A DNA stretch of 39,572 bases from DYTH01 sp964552725 (GCA_964552725.1 CAZKHU010000017.1:1-39572); one strand, 5' to 3'; positions 23,841 through 33,290 are shown, numbered from the stretch's first letter. Translations and numbers: made by a program. Notes: generated from the letters alone by a model not told the origin.

Positions 23841-24953
23841 TTGGATTCACTTCACGACTCTATGAAAAATGATTCATCGCTGATTTTGCCCAGCACTCTG
23901 AGAATGGTTGCCTGGGAGATTACCCGAAGCTGCAACCTCTCCTGCAAACACTGCCGGGCCGCGGCGATGCACGGGCCCTACCCGGGGGAACTCGGCACAG
24001 AAAAAGCGATGCAGGTGCTTGACGAGATTGCTGCCGTCGGCAAGCCGGTCATTATCCTTACCGGCGGAGAGCCGCTTTTGCGAGGCGATGTTTATGAACT
24101 TGCCTCTTACGGCGATTCCAAGGGGCTGCGGATGGTGCTTGCGACGAACGGAACGCTGATGAGCGACGAGATTATTCATAAATTGATCGATTCCGGGATA
24201 AAACGGGTAAGCGTCAGCATCGATGGCCCCGATCCGGAAAGTCATGATACATTCCGGGGAGTTCCGGGGGCGTTTGCCGGGACCATGCAGGGCATCGAGG
24301 CGATGAAGCGGGCGGGTCTCGAGTTTCAGATCAATACCACGATTACGAAAGGGAACCTCTCCCAGATTCAAAGCCTTCATGATCTCGCCCATAGCGTCGG
24401 CGCAGTGGCGCACCACATCTTTCTGCTTGTTCCGACGGGACGGGGAAAAGAGATGGCAGATCAGGAGATCAAACCCTTGCAATATGAAGAGACGCTGGAC
24501 TGGTTTTTCGATACGGGGCTTGCCTGCAGCATGCAATTGAAGGCCACCTGTGCGCCTCATTACTACCGGATATTCCATCAGCGGCAAAAAGAACTTAAAA
24601 ACGCAACAGGGGAGATGGCCACGCAGCGAAGCAAGGATGTCCGCTCGCTGCATTCGATGACTCGCGGCTGCATGGGGGGCAGTTCCTTCTGTTTTATTTC
24701 CCATACCGGTCAGGTTCAGCCGTGCGGCTACCTGGAGCTCGACTGCGGGCAGTTGAAGGAGAACAGCTTCTCCGAGATATGGAAGAATTCTTTGATTTTT
24801 AGTGATTTGCGAGATTTGGGACGTTACAAGGGCAAATGCGGCCGCTGTGAATTTCTGAAGGTATGCGGAGGCTGCCGGGCGCGAGCCTATGAAGAAACCG
24901 GCGACTATCTCGCCGCAGAGCCATACTGCATCTACGAGCCGAAGCGGAGCTGA
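23841..24953 (+). CDS. ahbD: Radical SAM heme b synthase, AhbD-like
   Basis: 370 residues. The radical SAM cluster motif is CNLSCKHC (Cys31, 35, 38), then ILTGGEPLLR and SVSIDGPDPESHDTFRG. The C-terminal part (RGCMGGSSFCFISHTGQVQPCGYLELDCG, then CGRCEFLKVCGGCRARAYEETGDYL) is the SPASM/twitch-like auxiliary cluster region of the NirJ/AhbC/AhbD group. AhbD converts iron-coproporphyrin III to heme b in the siroheme-based pathway; AhbC, which removes acetates from didecarboxysiroheme, is the main alternative. ATCAPHYYRI and ELDCG lead me to AhbD. TTG start with GAGGGAAGG 8 nt upstream. Directly follows hemB, supporting a heme role. AhbA/B are not in the window. Confidence 0.8.
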   Translation: MDSLHDSMKNDSSLILPSTLRMVAWEITRSCNLSCKHCRAAAMHGPYPGELGTEKAMQVLDEIAAVGKPVIILTGGEPLLRGDVYELASYGDSKGLRMVLATNGTLMSDEIIHKLIDSGIKRVSVSIDGPDPESHDTFRGVPGAFAGTMQGIEAMKRAGLEFQINTTITKGNLSQIQSLHDLAHSVGAVAHHIFLLVPTGRGKEMADQEIKPLQYEETLDWFFDTGLACSMQLKATCAPHYYRIFHQRQKELKNATGEMATQRSKDVRSLHSMTRGCMGGSSFCFISHTGQVQPCGYLELDCGQLKENSFSEIWKNSLIFSDLRDLGRYKGKCGRCEFLKVCGGCRARAYEETGDYLAAEPYCIYEPKRS

Positions 24954-25015
24954 ACGCCGCTAACCCGGCTGTATTACGTTGCGGTGTTTTTTGTGGCTTG
25001 CGGTGATTTGCTTGC

Positions 25016-25057
25016 CGGTTCAGGGTTGCAGCCTGAACCGTGTTTATGTTTTGTTTC
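25016..25057 (+). terminator. Probable terminator after ahbD
   Basis: A 9-bp perfect stem, CGGTTCAGG (25016-25024) with CCTGAACCG (25032-25040), is followed by the T-rich TGTTTATGTTTTGTTT. The rest of the 24954-25230 interval has further CAGG/CCTG short repeats and no clear promoter. Confidence 0.6.
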
Positions 25058-25230
25058 AGCCTGCAGGGTTTGACAAGCCTGCGAAAACGAGAATGCAACT
25101 GAGCGCATCCCTTCAATTATATGAATATTAAGCTTCGTTTTCAGCTTTCTTCATGCTTCCAAAGGCATGGAGGGTGATGAGGCTGTTTGGCAACCGTGTG
25201 ACACTTTTTGGGGAGCTTGCCGTTTATAAA

Positions 25231-27918
25231 ATGGGAGAAATAGAAAAGGGAAAAGTACGTCCCCGGTTTGTCATCGTGGACGGGAGCAATTATCTGTTTC
25301 GCGCCTTCTACGCAATTCGCGAGCTTTCCAATTCCAGGGGCTTTCCTACCAACGCGATTTACGGCTTTACCAATATGCTGATGAAGCTGCTCAAGGAGCA
25401 GGCGCCCGACTACATCGCCATTGCCTTCGACGTAAAGGGACCGACCTTTCGCCATGAAGCCTATGAAGAGTACAAGGCAACCCGTAAAGCTACGCCGGAC
25501 GCGCTGATTCCGCAAATACCGTTTGTCAAGGACATTATCCGTTCGTTTTCCATCCCTATCTTCGAGAAGCAGGGACTGGAGGCCGATGATATAATCGGCA
25601 CAATCGCCAGACTGGCGGCGGGGCAGGGGATGGAAGTGATTATCGCCTCCGGTGACAAGGACATGATGCAGCTTGTTTCCGCTGATGTTGTCATGTTTGA
25701 TGCGATGAAGGACAAAACCTACGACATTGCTGCGGTAAAAGAGCGCTTCGGCGTTGGGCCGCAGCAAGTTGCCGATGTGCTGGGCTTGATGGGCGACACC
25801 TCCGACAACATCCCCGGGGTTCCCGGCATCGGGCCGAAGGGGGCAGCGCGGCTGATAGAGCAGTTTGGCAGCGTTGCTGCGGTCATTGCCAGTCCGGAAC
25901 GTATCCATAACGAGAAAACGCGAAATGCCATAATGCAATATGCCGATCAGGCAAAGCTGAGTTGTGAGCTTGCCCTTATCCGGACAGATGCGGAATTTGA
26001 CTTTGATATCGAAAAATGCCGGCGGCGGGAAGCAGACCGTGAGAAATTGGCCGAATACTTCCGCGAATTCGAGTTTTCATCGCTTCTGAGTGAGCTGAGG
26101 CTTCACGAGGGAAAAAAGGATGTAAAATACAGGATATGCAGCAGCATTGAGGATATGGCCATCCTGAAGGAAACGCTCCGGGATGTCAGGGAGTTTTCTA
26201 TTGAGCTTCTGCTGGCCCCGATGGAGGCAATGAGGGCATCCGTTACGGGGATGGCCGTTTCATCCGGAAAGGGCGAGGGTTTTTACATTCCCCTGGCAAG
26301 CGATGAAGAGGTCCCTTTGCTTGCTGCCGAATATGTTTTTTCCGAACTTGCCCCCTTTTTTAATAATCCCGCAGTGCTCAAGCATGGCCACGACCTGAAG
26401 ACGGCGGTTATTGCGCTTGCCCGCTGTGGCTGTATTTTGCAAGGCATCGGCTGCGACACGATGGTTGCCGCTTATCTGGTCAATCAGGCGCGCCATGGCT
26501 TCGAACTTGCCGACGTGGTTTTCGAAAATCTCGGGCGCCAGGTTCCTTCGCAAAAAGATCTTTTGGGGAGCGGCGCGAAGGCTGCTTCGTTTTCCTCCCT
26601 TCCCCTCGAAAAGGCGGCGGCCTATGCAGTGGAACGCGCGGATGTGATATTGCCGCTTGTCGAAGAATTGCTTGCAAAACTCGACCATATGGGAATGAAA
26701 GGGCTCCTGGAAGACGTGGAGGCGCCGCTTGTCGTTGTGCTTGCGGCGATGGAGAAGCACGGAGTGCTGCTCGACACCAGACTTTTGAAGGAGATGTCCG
26801 GCGAGATAGAGCAACTGCTTCAGCTTTCCGAAGAGAAAATCTGTCGGCTTGCCGGTGAGAAATTCAACATCAATTCCCCGAAACAGTTGCAGCATATCCT
26901 TTTCGATAAGCTGGGGCTTCCCCACGGGCGCAAGATCAAGGAAGGGTACTCCACCGATGTCGATGTGCTGAGCTATCTGGCCCTCAGCCACGAGCTTCCC
27001 GCCGAGATAATTTCCTACCGCGGGATGACGAAGCTCAAATCAACCTATATCGATGCCCTGCCCGCGCTTGTGCACCACCGTACGGGGAGGGTGCACACGA
27101 CCTACAACCAGACGGCGACCGCGACGGGCAGGCTCTCCAGCAGCAACCCCAATTTGCAGAACATCCCGATCAGAACCATGGAAGGGAAAAGGATCAGGCA
27201 GGCCTTCATTGCCCCTTCCGGATGGGAAATCGTTTCGGCGGATTACTCGCAGATAGAGTTGCGGGTTCTTGCCCATCTCTCCGGAGACGCGGCGCTGCGG
27301 GATGCCTTTGCCTCCGGCGAGGACATCCATAGCCGCACCGCCGCCGACATCTTCGGGGTCTTCCCGGAAATGGTCAGCCCCGATATGCGCAGGCAGGCGA
27401 AGGTGATCAACTTCGGGGTGCTCTACGGGATGAGCGCCTTCGGGCTTGCGAAGGAGCTGGGGGTGTCGCAGAAGCTTGCGCAGGCCTACATAGACAGCTA
27501 TTTTCAGAGATACAGCGGTGTGCGTGCATATCTTGACGGCATCCTCGACGGGGCGATGCGCAACGGCTACGTGACGACGCTTCTCCGGAGGAGGCGTTAT
27601 CTGCCGGAAATTGCCAGTCCCCATGCCCAGATTCGGCAGTTTGCCGAACGGACGGCCATCAATGCGCCGATTCAGGGGACCGCTGCCGATCTGATAAAGA
27701 TCGCGATGGTAAGAATTTACCGTTGCCTTCAGGAAGGCAATTTCTCCGCCGTGATGATCATGCAGGTGCACGACGAACTGGTCTTCGAGGCGCCTGTTGC
27801 CGAACGGGAAGCGTTGACAGCCCTGGTTCGAAAAGAGATGGAAGGGGCGATGGAACTATCTGTGCCTTTGAAGGTGGAGATTGCCGCCGGCAAAAATTGG
27901 GACGAGGCGCACACGTAA
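25231..27918 (+). CDS. polA: DNA polymerase I, proofreading site probably inactive
   Basis: 895 residues. The 5'-3' exonuclease domain (about 10-290) has FVIVDGSNYLFRAFYAI, GDKDMMQLV and GDTSDNIPGVPGIGPKGA. The polymerase domain (about 500-895) has ATGRLSSSNPNLQNIP, motif A DYSQIELRVLAHLSGD, motif B RRQAKVINFGVLYGMSAFG and motif C QVHDELVFE. In the 3'-5' exonuclease-like domain (about 300-490) three of four E. coli metal-binding acids seem lost: Asp355 is Ser323, Asp424 is Ala392 and Asp501 is Arg469; only Glu357 (Glu325) remains. I chose the ATG at 25231 because known PolA starts shortly before the first strand; the frame is open back to an ATG at 25153, and neither start has a strong ribosome site. 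Confidence 0.96.
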   Translation: MGEIEKGKVRPRFVIVDGSNYLFRAFYAIRELSNSRGFPTNAIYGFTNMLMKLLKEQAPDYIAIAFDVKGPTFRHEAYEEYKATRKATPDALIPQIPFVKDIIRSFSIPIFEKQGLEADDIIGTIARLAAGQGMEVIIASGDKDMMQLVSADVVMFDAMKDKTYDIAAVKERFGVGPQQVADVLGLMGDTSDNIPGVPGIGPKGAARLIEQFGSVAAVIASPERIHNEKTRNAIMQYADQAKLSCELALIRTDAEFDFDIEKCRRREADREKLAEYFREFEFSSLLSELRLHEGKKDVKYRICSSIEDMAILKETLRDVREFSIELLLAPMEAMRASVTGMAVSSGKGEGFYIPLASDEEVPLLAAEYVFSELAPFFNNPAVLKHGHDLKTAVIALARCGCILQGIGCDTMVAAYLVNQARHGFELADVVFENLGRQVPSQKDLLGSGAKAASFSSLPLEKAAAYAVERADVILPLVEELLAKLDHMGMKGLLEDVEAPLVVVLAAMEKHGVLLDTRLLKEMSGEIEQLLQLSEEKICRLAGEKFNINSPKQLQHILFDKLGLPHGRKIKEGYSTDVDVLSYLALSHELPAEIISYRGMTKLKSTYIDALPALVHHRTGRVHTTYNQTATATGRLSSSNPNLQNIPIRTMEGKRIRQAFIAPSGWEIVSADYSQIELRVLAHLSGDAALRDAFASGEDIHSRTAADIFGVFPEMVSPDMRRQAKVINFGVLYGMSAFGLAKELGVSQKLAQAYIDSYFQRYSGVRAYLDGILDGAMRNGYVTTLLRRRRYLPEIASPHAQIRQFAERTAINAPIQGTAADLIKIAMVRIYRCLQEGNFSAVMIMQVHDELVFEAPVAEREALTALVRKEMEGAMELSVPLKVEIAAGKNWDEAHT

Positions 27919-27966
27919 GCCGCCGGCTGTTTTTTCAGGCAAGTATCGGCGTAGAATGGCTCAAAG

Positions 27967-27997
27967 ACGGCTCTTCCACTATCGGAAGAGCCGTTCT
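27967..27997 (+). terminator. Hairpin terminator after polA
   Basis: An 11-bp perfect stem (27967-27977 with 27984-27994), core CGGCTCTTCC/GGAAGAGCCG, has a 6-nt loop and lies between the convergent polA and pckG genes. The T run after it is poor (TTCTAAAA), so efficiency is uncertain. Confidence 0.5.
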
Positions 27998-28089
27998 AAA
28001 AACTATTGTCGAGTTTTTAGCGGGCTTTTGCAACTTTGCTTCTGACTAAAAATCAAAAGCCGGGGATGGCCGGCCCTCAGCGTTACCGG

Positions 28090-29985
28090 TCAACTCCTGT
28101 AGTCGCCCGGTTTTATCTCATTCCCGTATTTTGTCTGCGCCTCCGTGATCTTCTTTTTCGCCTCTTCCCAGTAGATGAAAATCTCTGCAGACGTCCCCGG
28201 ATCGATTTTCTTGAAGAACGCCGCGGTGCGGTTCAATTTTTCTATCCAGTTTGCGCAACGGAAGGTGAAAAGATAAATGTAGTCATTTTCCGAGAAATCC
28301 TCATTCAGGAGTTCCCGGAAGAGTTTCTGCAGATCCTGATAAAGCGGAATCTTCCCTGTCGGGGTGTCCCAGGCGGCGAATTCTCCATGAATTCTACCCT
28401 CGGCCCAGTGGAGCCATACCTTTTTGGCAAGTTTGCTGGTTACAAACTTCCCGCTGGGATTCCTCATGAAATAGTTGGTGCTGAAAATCTTTGGCTGTTG
28501 TTTTATGCCGTTGATAAAGTTGATGTTATTTGTGGTGTATTCGCCGACCGGGTAGGAGACGAAATCCAGATTGGCCATCGGCGAAGGGGAGCGAACGCCT
28601 TCCTTGCCGATCGTGGCGCTGGTCGTTTCCGATTCCAGCGTGCAGGCCTTCAAGAGGATGCCGTCTTTCCATGACGGCGATTCTTCTACCGGCACGGTTG
28701 TGTCGCTGTCGCGTCCGCCATAGAGAACACCCTGAACCTGCACCCCTTTTTTGTTGTCGAAACCTTCTTTATCGAAATTTTGCAGATAGTCGAGACGTAT
28801 CGTGTAGCGTCCGTTGGAATGGGCAAGCGGAATCTCGTTGCCTTTTGCATCCTTATCGCCCCTTTTCCAGGAACCGCTGTGGTTGTTGCCGCTTGCCGGG
28901 GTTTCCATTCCGCAGCCGAGCCAGTAGGGCTTATTGTCGGGGCCGATCAGAATATTGGAGAAGATTGTTTCCTGGTCCTTCATCAGGTTGGCGAAGATGA
29001 CCGGATCGTCATCCGCGTTTACGTCCTGAATTATGCCGAAGATGCCCTGTTCCATATTGACGCCGCGGAATTCTCCGTCGATATTTCTGAAGTAGGCAAT
29101 GTCGTCGCCGACGATTTTTTCACCGGGAATCATTGCGGTCGAGGTCTTGCCGCACGCGGACGGGTAGGCGCCGGCAAAATATGTCTTGCGGCCTTTGTCC
29201 CCATTGAGGACCGACATTAAAAACATGTGTTCGCAGAGCCATCCCTCTTTTCCTGATTTATTGATTGCCAGCCTCATCGAGTGCTTTTTCAGACCGATGG
29301 AATTTCCGGCGTACTGATTGTTCATCGAATAGACGATATTGTTCTGGGTGTCCATGTAGATCCGTCTTTTATCGACATTTACCGTACAGCCGCGTTCGTC
29401 GAGCTGCCCCGCGGAGTGGACAAAGCTGAAGAAGTCGTTTTTTTCGTCCCCCTTCATATGGGAAAAATGTCCGTAGCCGGGCCGGTAGAGGATGGTTTCG
29501 GAGTGGGCTACGTAAAAAGAATCGGTTATCTGGATGCAGGGAACGCTGAAGACGCTTTCTGCCGGACCTTCACAGAAGAACTGGACAATTGCGTCCTTGC
29601 CCTCCATGATATTGCTGGAGATTTCCATGATCTCCCGGTAGCCTTCGTCGAAGGAGAGCGAGTTCAAAGCCTTCATCCTTTCCATGTTTTCGGGATGGAC
29701 AAGATAGCGGGTGTTTGCCTTGTCGCGGCCCTGATCTCCATAGCCATCCCAGTGGACTGTCTGGTTTTTCAAATAGATATTCTTTTCTTCCCCGTTTTTT
29801 ATCGCTGTTTCCCGGATAAAAGTTCTGTCTTCTTCGCTGTCGTCGCAAACGTAAAGTGACTTCGGATTGCAGTGCTCAGCGAACTTTCCTATGAAACTGA
29901 ATACCTTTTCGTTGTCGAGTGCTTTCAGCTTTTCAAAGCTTTTCGCGCTCATCATCTTCTTCAACAAATCCTGATAGTTTGACAT
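28090..29985 (-). CDS. pckG: Phosphoenolpyruvate carboxykinase (GTP)
   Basis: Interconverts oxaloacetate + GTP with PEP + CO2 + GDP; here likely gluconeogenic or anaplerotic. 631 residues, the length of GTP-dependent enzymes and unlike the shorter ATP type. The kinase-1a P-loop AGAYPSACGKTS (271-282) with the reactive Cys278 is diagnostic, followed by MIPGEKIVGDD metal-binding aspartates; YLVHPENMERMKAL, WLCEHMFLM and MRNPSGKFVTSKLAKKVWLHWAEGR are further family blocks. The ATG is preceded by AAGGAGCGG. Monocistronic: it has its own promoter 110 nt upstream and converges on polA. Confidence 0.96.
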   Translation of the reverse strand: MSNYQDLLKKMMSAKSFEKLKALDNEKVFSFIGKFAEHCNPKSLYVCDDSEEDRTFIRETAIKNGEEKNIYLKNQTVHWDGYGDQGRDKANTRYLVHPENMERMKALNSLSFDEGYREIMEISSNIMEGKDAIVQFFCEGPAESVFSVPCIQITDSFYVAHSETILYRPGYGHFSHMKGDEKNDFFSFVHSAGQLDERGCTVNVDKRRIYMDTQNNIVYSMNNQYAGNSIGLKKHSMRLAINKSGKEGWLCEHMFLMSVLNGDKGRKTYFAGAYPSACGKTSTAMIPGEKIVGDDIAYFRNIDGEFRGVNMEQGIFGIIQDVNADDDPVIFANLMKDQETIFSNILIGPDNKPYWLGCGMETPASGNNHSGSWKRGDKDAKGNEIPLAHSNGRYTIRLDYLQNFDKEGFDNKKGVQVQGVLYGGRDSDTTVPVEESPSWKDGILLKACTLESETTSATIGKEGVRSPSPMANLDFVSYPVGEYTTNNINFINGIKQQPKIFSTNYFMRNPSGKFVTSKLAKKVWLHWAEGRIHGEFAAWDTPTGKIPLYQDLQKLFRELLNEDFSENDYIYLFTFRCANWIEKLNRTAAFFKKIDPGTSAEIFIYWEEAKKKITEAQTKYGNEIKPGDYRS

Positions 29986-30103
29986 GTCCGCTCCTTTTTA
30001 TTTGATTTTAACCGTCATTGCCGCTCACCGGAGGGCAAAAACGGGATTGTCCCTTTGCTGACAACAGACAGCCTGACGATTTTTAGAAAGGATAGCTTAC
30101 GGC

Positions 30104-30131
30104 ACTTTAATATTTTTTGGCAATCTGTCAA
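30104..30131 (-). promoter_or_regulatory. pckG promoter
   Basis: On the minus strand a consensus TTGACA (30131-30126) is followed after 16 nt by TAAAGT (30109-30104). The leader before the ATG would be about 110 nt. The -35 box lies across the 3' end of the MFS gene. Confidence 0.6.
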
Positions 30132-31441
30132 GGTTTTTCAGCGCTGCGAAGCAATGTCCCGTCAGGAAAGTCATTATGCAAGTTCTTCTCTTTTGTCATT
30201 ATATAGATCAGCCCCGCCAAAAGCTGGCAAAAAAAACAAAAATAGAGGGAAACGGTAAAAGCCGCCTGGCTGAATGACGCGGCCGGGTAGAGAGTTTGCA
30301 TGATGAAACCGAGAAGCTGAAGAAAAAAAGCCGGTCCGGTCATCGTGAAAAAATTTATCCCGGTTAAGGCGGTTCCCGTCATGGAGGCGGGAAAGAGTTC
30401 TTTAATCTGAGTGTACATCAGTTGCCCGCTGGCAGTAAAAAATCCGAAGAAAAAGAAGACGAGACCGGCTGTTGCCGCGGGGGTTCCGGTGCGTATCTGG
30501 CTGAGCAGCAGGGTGGTGGCCGCCATCAGGAAAAGCCCTGTGACAACGAGCCATTTGCGTGTGTGCAGCAAGCGGTCGGAAATGATTCCCCAGAAGGGGA
30601 GCCCTGCCAGGATGCCGATATTCATTGCAAGGATGATGTTTCCGGTCTGGAAGGGGCTGTACTTCAACACCACAAGCAAAAGGGGTCCTGCCCAGAGGGC
30701 TTGAAGTGCGGCAAAGGTTCCGTACCGGATAAATGTGCCGATCGATATAAACCAGTAGTCTTTGGAACGCAGAAGATGTAAGACACTGGAAAGCGGAGCG
30801 GATGTTTTATCAGGAGATGCGGTTGAGTCTTGCGCATTGCTGACGGCAGAAGGCTTATCCTGAATGATCGCATAAAGGGCTATTGTCAGCAGGGAATTGA
30901 AGGCGGCGATTCCAAGAAAACTATGTCGCCACCCGTAGTTTTCCACCATCATGGCAAGAGGGGTGGCGGACATCATGTTGCCAAGGGTCCCTGTGGCGGT
31001 CAATATTCCGGAAAGCGAGGCGAAAATAAGCGGCGGAAACCAGTCGGACAGCAGTTTCAGACTTCCCATAAAGGCGCAGGACATTCCGATCCCAAGCAGA
31101 ACGCGCCCTGCGATGGCGGAAGCAAGTCCCTGCGAAAGGGAAAAGACGACTGCGCCGGCTATGCCGATGATGGAAAAAAACGTCATGAGTTTTCGCATTC
31201 CCCCCTTGTCGATAAACAGTATGATCGGTATCTGCGTCAGGGCAAAGGCGTAGAAAAATGCAGCCGAAATCAGGCCGATTCCTTTGCTGTCCAGAGACAG
31301 ATCGGCGATAAGGGATGGGGCAATAACCGCGTTGGATGTACGATAAAGCTGTGATAGGAAGAAATTCAGCGCTCCGACGGCAAATATAAGCCAGCGGCGA
31401 ATCTGTACAGGCTCAAGAGGCGATATGGACGAATCATTCAT
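30128..31441 (-). CDS. Major facilitator superfamily transporter
   Basis: 437 residues with about 12 hydrophobic segments in two halves joined by a polar loop (around SAVSNAQDSTASPDKTSAP, about 205-223). The first half shows the MFS loop pattern (DKGGMRKLM, about 75-85, and GRVLLGIGMSCAFMGSLKLLSDWFPP), and the second half has a matching GIISDRLLHTRKW. It reads as a member of the organic anion or sugar-phosphate-like MFS groups, but the substrate cannot be read from sequence. Single gene, divergent from the B12-type radical SAM gene across a 90-nt gap. No strong ribosome site precedes the ATG. Confidence 0.85.
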   Translation of the reverse strand: MNDSSISPLEPVQIRRWLIFAVGALNFFLSQLYRTSNAVIAPSLIADLSLDSKGIGLISAAFFYAFALTQIPIILFIDKGGMRKLMTFFSIIGIAGAVVFSLSQGLASAIAGRVLLGIGMSCAFMGSLKLLSDWFPPLIFASLSGILTATGTLGNMMSATPLAMMVENYGWRHSFLGIAAFNSLLTIALYAIIQDKPSAVSNAQDSTASPDKTSAPLSSVLHLLRSKDYWFISIGTFIRYGTFAALQALWAGPLLLVVLKYSPFQTGNIILAMNIGILAGLPFWGIISDRLLHTRKWLVVTGLFLMAATTLLLSQIRTGTPAATAGLVFFFFGFFTASGQLMYTQIKELFPASMTGTALTGINFFTMTGPAFFLQLLGFIMQTLYPAASFSQAAFTVSLYFCFFCQLLAGLIYIMTKEKNLHNDFPDGTLLRSAEKP

Positions 31442-31531
31442 GAAGGCGCCCCGTCCAAATGGGGAAAATCATATAGTTCATCATAGTGACGGTTCGATAA
31501 GGCAAACAAGGCGGTAAGTCAAGAAAATATA

Positions 31532-33169
31532 ATGCTCGCAACCGAGAAAACAGGCATTTTACATTCGATTCTGCTGGTTTATCCGCCGCTGGCAAAGGCG
31601 TGCGAGCCTCCGGGCGGCCCGGCGCGCCTTGCGGGCGTGCTCCGCCGTGGGGGAATATTCTGCCGTGTGTGGGATGCCAACGCAGAGGGACAGCTGGCCC
31701 TGCTGGAAGCGGCAGGAGGAGGGGAAGACGCCTCGAAGGAAGGAAATTCTTGCTCTGCAATTGCTGCTTCGTCCGGCTCTGTCCGGAAAAGTGGAAACGG
31801 AGATGTCTGGCTGCGGCGGGCAGCTCGCCATGTAAAGAGAAATATCGATTTTTTGCGCTCCGCGGAGGGTTATCTCAACAATGATCGTTACCGCAGGGCG
31901 GTTCTTGATCTGAATCATCTGCTTGCCGCTGCCGGCAGACCTTTCGGGGTGCGGATGACTCTGGCCGATTACCAGGACGAGCGGCTTTCCCCTGTCCGGA
32001 GCGCCGATCTTTGTCAGGCGGCGGAAGAACCGCCGCGCAACCCTTTTTACGGGTGGTTCTGCAAACGTCTGCCGCTCATACTCGAGGAAAATAATTTTTC
32101 TTGTGTGGGTTTTTCGCTGAATTATCTCAGCCAGGCGCTGACGACCTTCGCGATGATAGGGTTTTTGCGTAAAGCATATCCAGATATCCGGATAGTTGCC
32201 GGCGGCGGTTTGATAACCTCCTGGATGCGCAGACCAAACTGGAATAACCCCTTCGCCGGGCTGATCGACGAAATGGTTGCCGGCCCCGGGGAGGCGCCGT
32301 TGCTGAGCATGCTCGGGGGGGCGGCTGACGGCAATTTTTCTCTGCCCGATTTCGACGGGTTTCCCGTTGCCGATTGTTATCTGGCGCCGGGGTTCGTTCT
32401 GCCCTACAGCGCCTCGGGCGGCTGCTGGTGGCGGCGCTGCACGTTTTGTCCCGAGGTTGCCGAGGGCAATCCGTATCTGCCGTTTTCTCCAGCGCGGGTA
32501 ACCGGGGATCTTGCCCTCCTTGTTGAAAAGACAAAGCCAGAACTGATTCATCTGCTTGATAACGCGCTCAGTCCGGCTCTTCTCGACGCGCTGACTGTGG
32601 CGGCGCCCGGTGCGCCGTGGTACGGCTTTGCCCGGGTCGACGCTCGCCTTGCCGATGTCGATTTTTGCCGGAGCCTGCGTAATTCCGGATGCGTCATGTT
32701 GAAACTGGGAATAGAGTCGGGGGATCCATTTGTGCTGGAGGCGCTCCAGAAGGGGATAGACCTGCCCACCGTGGCCGCGGCCCTCAAAAATCTGCAAAAG
32801 ACCGGAATTGCCGCATACGTCTATCTGCTTTTCGGGACGCCGGTGGAAAACGGGGAAAGGGCAAGAAGAACGCTTGCATTTATAGATGCTCATGCCCACG
32901 AGATAGCCTTTCTGAATCTTGCGATTTTCAATCTCCCCGTCTGCTCCCCGGAAGCAGAGCTGTATGCTTCCGGGGAGTTCTACGAAGGAGATCTTTCCCT
33001 GTACAGGTCTTTTGTCCATCCGGAAGGCTGGAACCGGCGCGAAGTAAGGCGGTTTCTCGATGTTGAATTTAAAAGAAACCCTGCCGTTGCAAAAATTATC
33101 CGGCGCGATCCTCCCTTTTTCACATCAAATCACGCCCCGTTTTTCGCTATTGGCTCGTCTGGATTATGA
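31532..33169 (+). CDS. B12-binding-type radical SAM protein with CX4CX2C cluster motif
   Basis: 545 residues. The N-terminus SILLVYPPLAKACEPPGGPARLAGVLR fits the B12-binding-type domain that precedes many radical SAM cores, but the usual DxHxxG cobalamin motif is not evident. A Rossmann-like stretch (FSCVGFSLNYLSQALTTFAMIGFLRK...IRIVAGGG, about 189-226) follows. The radical SAM core carries GGCWWRRCTFC, that is Cys298, 303 and 306: CX4CX2C rather than CX3CX2C. LKLGIESGDPFVLEALQKG is the usual core strand. No partner that identifies a substrate is nearby; a fabG-like gene follows after 121 nt. The ATG at 31532 overlaps a TATAAT and has only a weak ribosome site, so the true start may be slightly downstream. 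Confidence 0.78.
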   Translation: MLATEKTGILHSILLVYPPLAKACEPPGGPARLAGVLRRGGIFCRVWDANAEGQLALLEAAGGGEDASKEGNSCSAIAASSGSVRKSGNGDVWLRRAARHVKRNIDFLRSAEGYLNNDRYRRAVLDLNHLLAAAGRPFGVRMTLADYQDERLSPVRSADLCQAAEEPPRNPFYGWFCKRLPLILEENNFSCVGFSLNYLSQALTTFAMIGFLRKAYPDIRIVAGGGLITSWMRRPNWNNPFAGLIDEMVAGPGEAPLLSMLGGAADGNFSLPDFDGFPVADCYLAPGFVLPYSASGGCWWRRCTFCPEVAEGNPYLPFSPARVTGDLALLVEKTKPELIHLLDNALSPALLDALTVAAPGAPWYGFARVDARLADVDFCRSLRNSGCVMLKLGIESGDPFVLEALQKGIDLPTVAAALKNLQKTGIAAYVYLLFGTPVENGERARRTLAFIDAHAHEIAFLNLAIFNLPVCSPEAELYASGEFYEGDLSLYRSFVHPEGWNRREVRRFLDVEFKRNPAVAKIIRRDPPFFTSNHAPFFAIGSSGL

Positions 33170-33196
33170 AGCTGAATTTAAAATGGCGAAGAAATC

Positions 33197-33223
33197 TTGA
33201 CAGGTCTCTCCGGAAAGTATAGT
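33197..33223 (+). promoter_or_regulatory. Possible promoter of the fabG-like gene
   Basis: TTGACA (33197-33202) and TATAGT (33218-33223) are both near consensus, but the 15-nt spacer is short. A possible 11-codon ORF (TTG at 33256, AAGGAG 9 nt upstream) runs from there into the reductase start, its TAA overlapping the ATG. Confidence 0.4.
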
Positions 33224-33290
33224 CAATTTCCCAATAGCGTAAGGAGATTGAAGATTTGCGGACAGCCATAGAGCAGGGGGAAGCGGGATA

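Noticed and set aside
31559..33019. 486-codon open frame on the minus strand opposite the radical SAM gene
   Set aside because: Composition is random-looking (Arg, Gly, Pro rich) and the plus strand has radical SAM motifs throughout.
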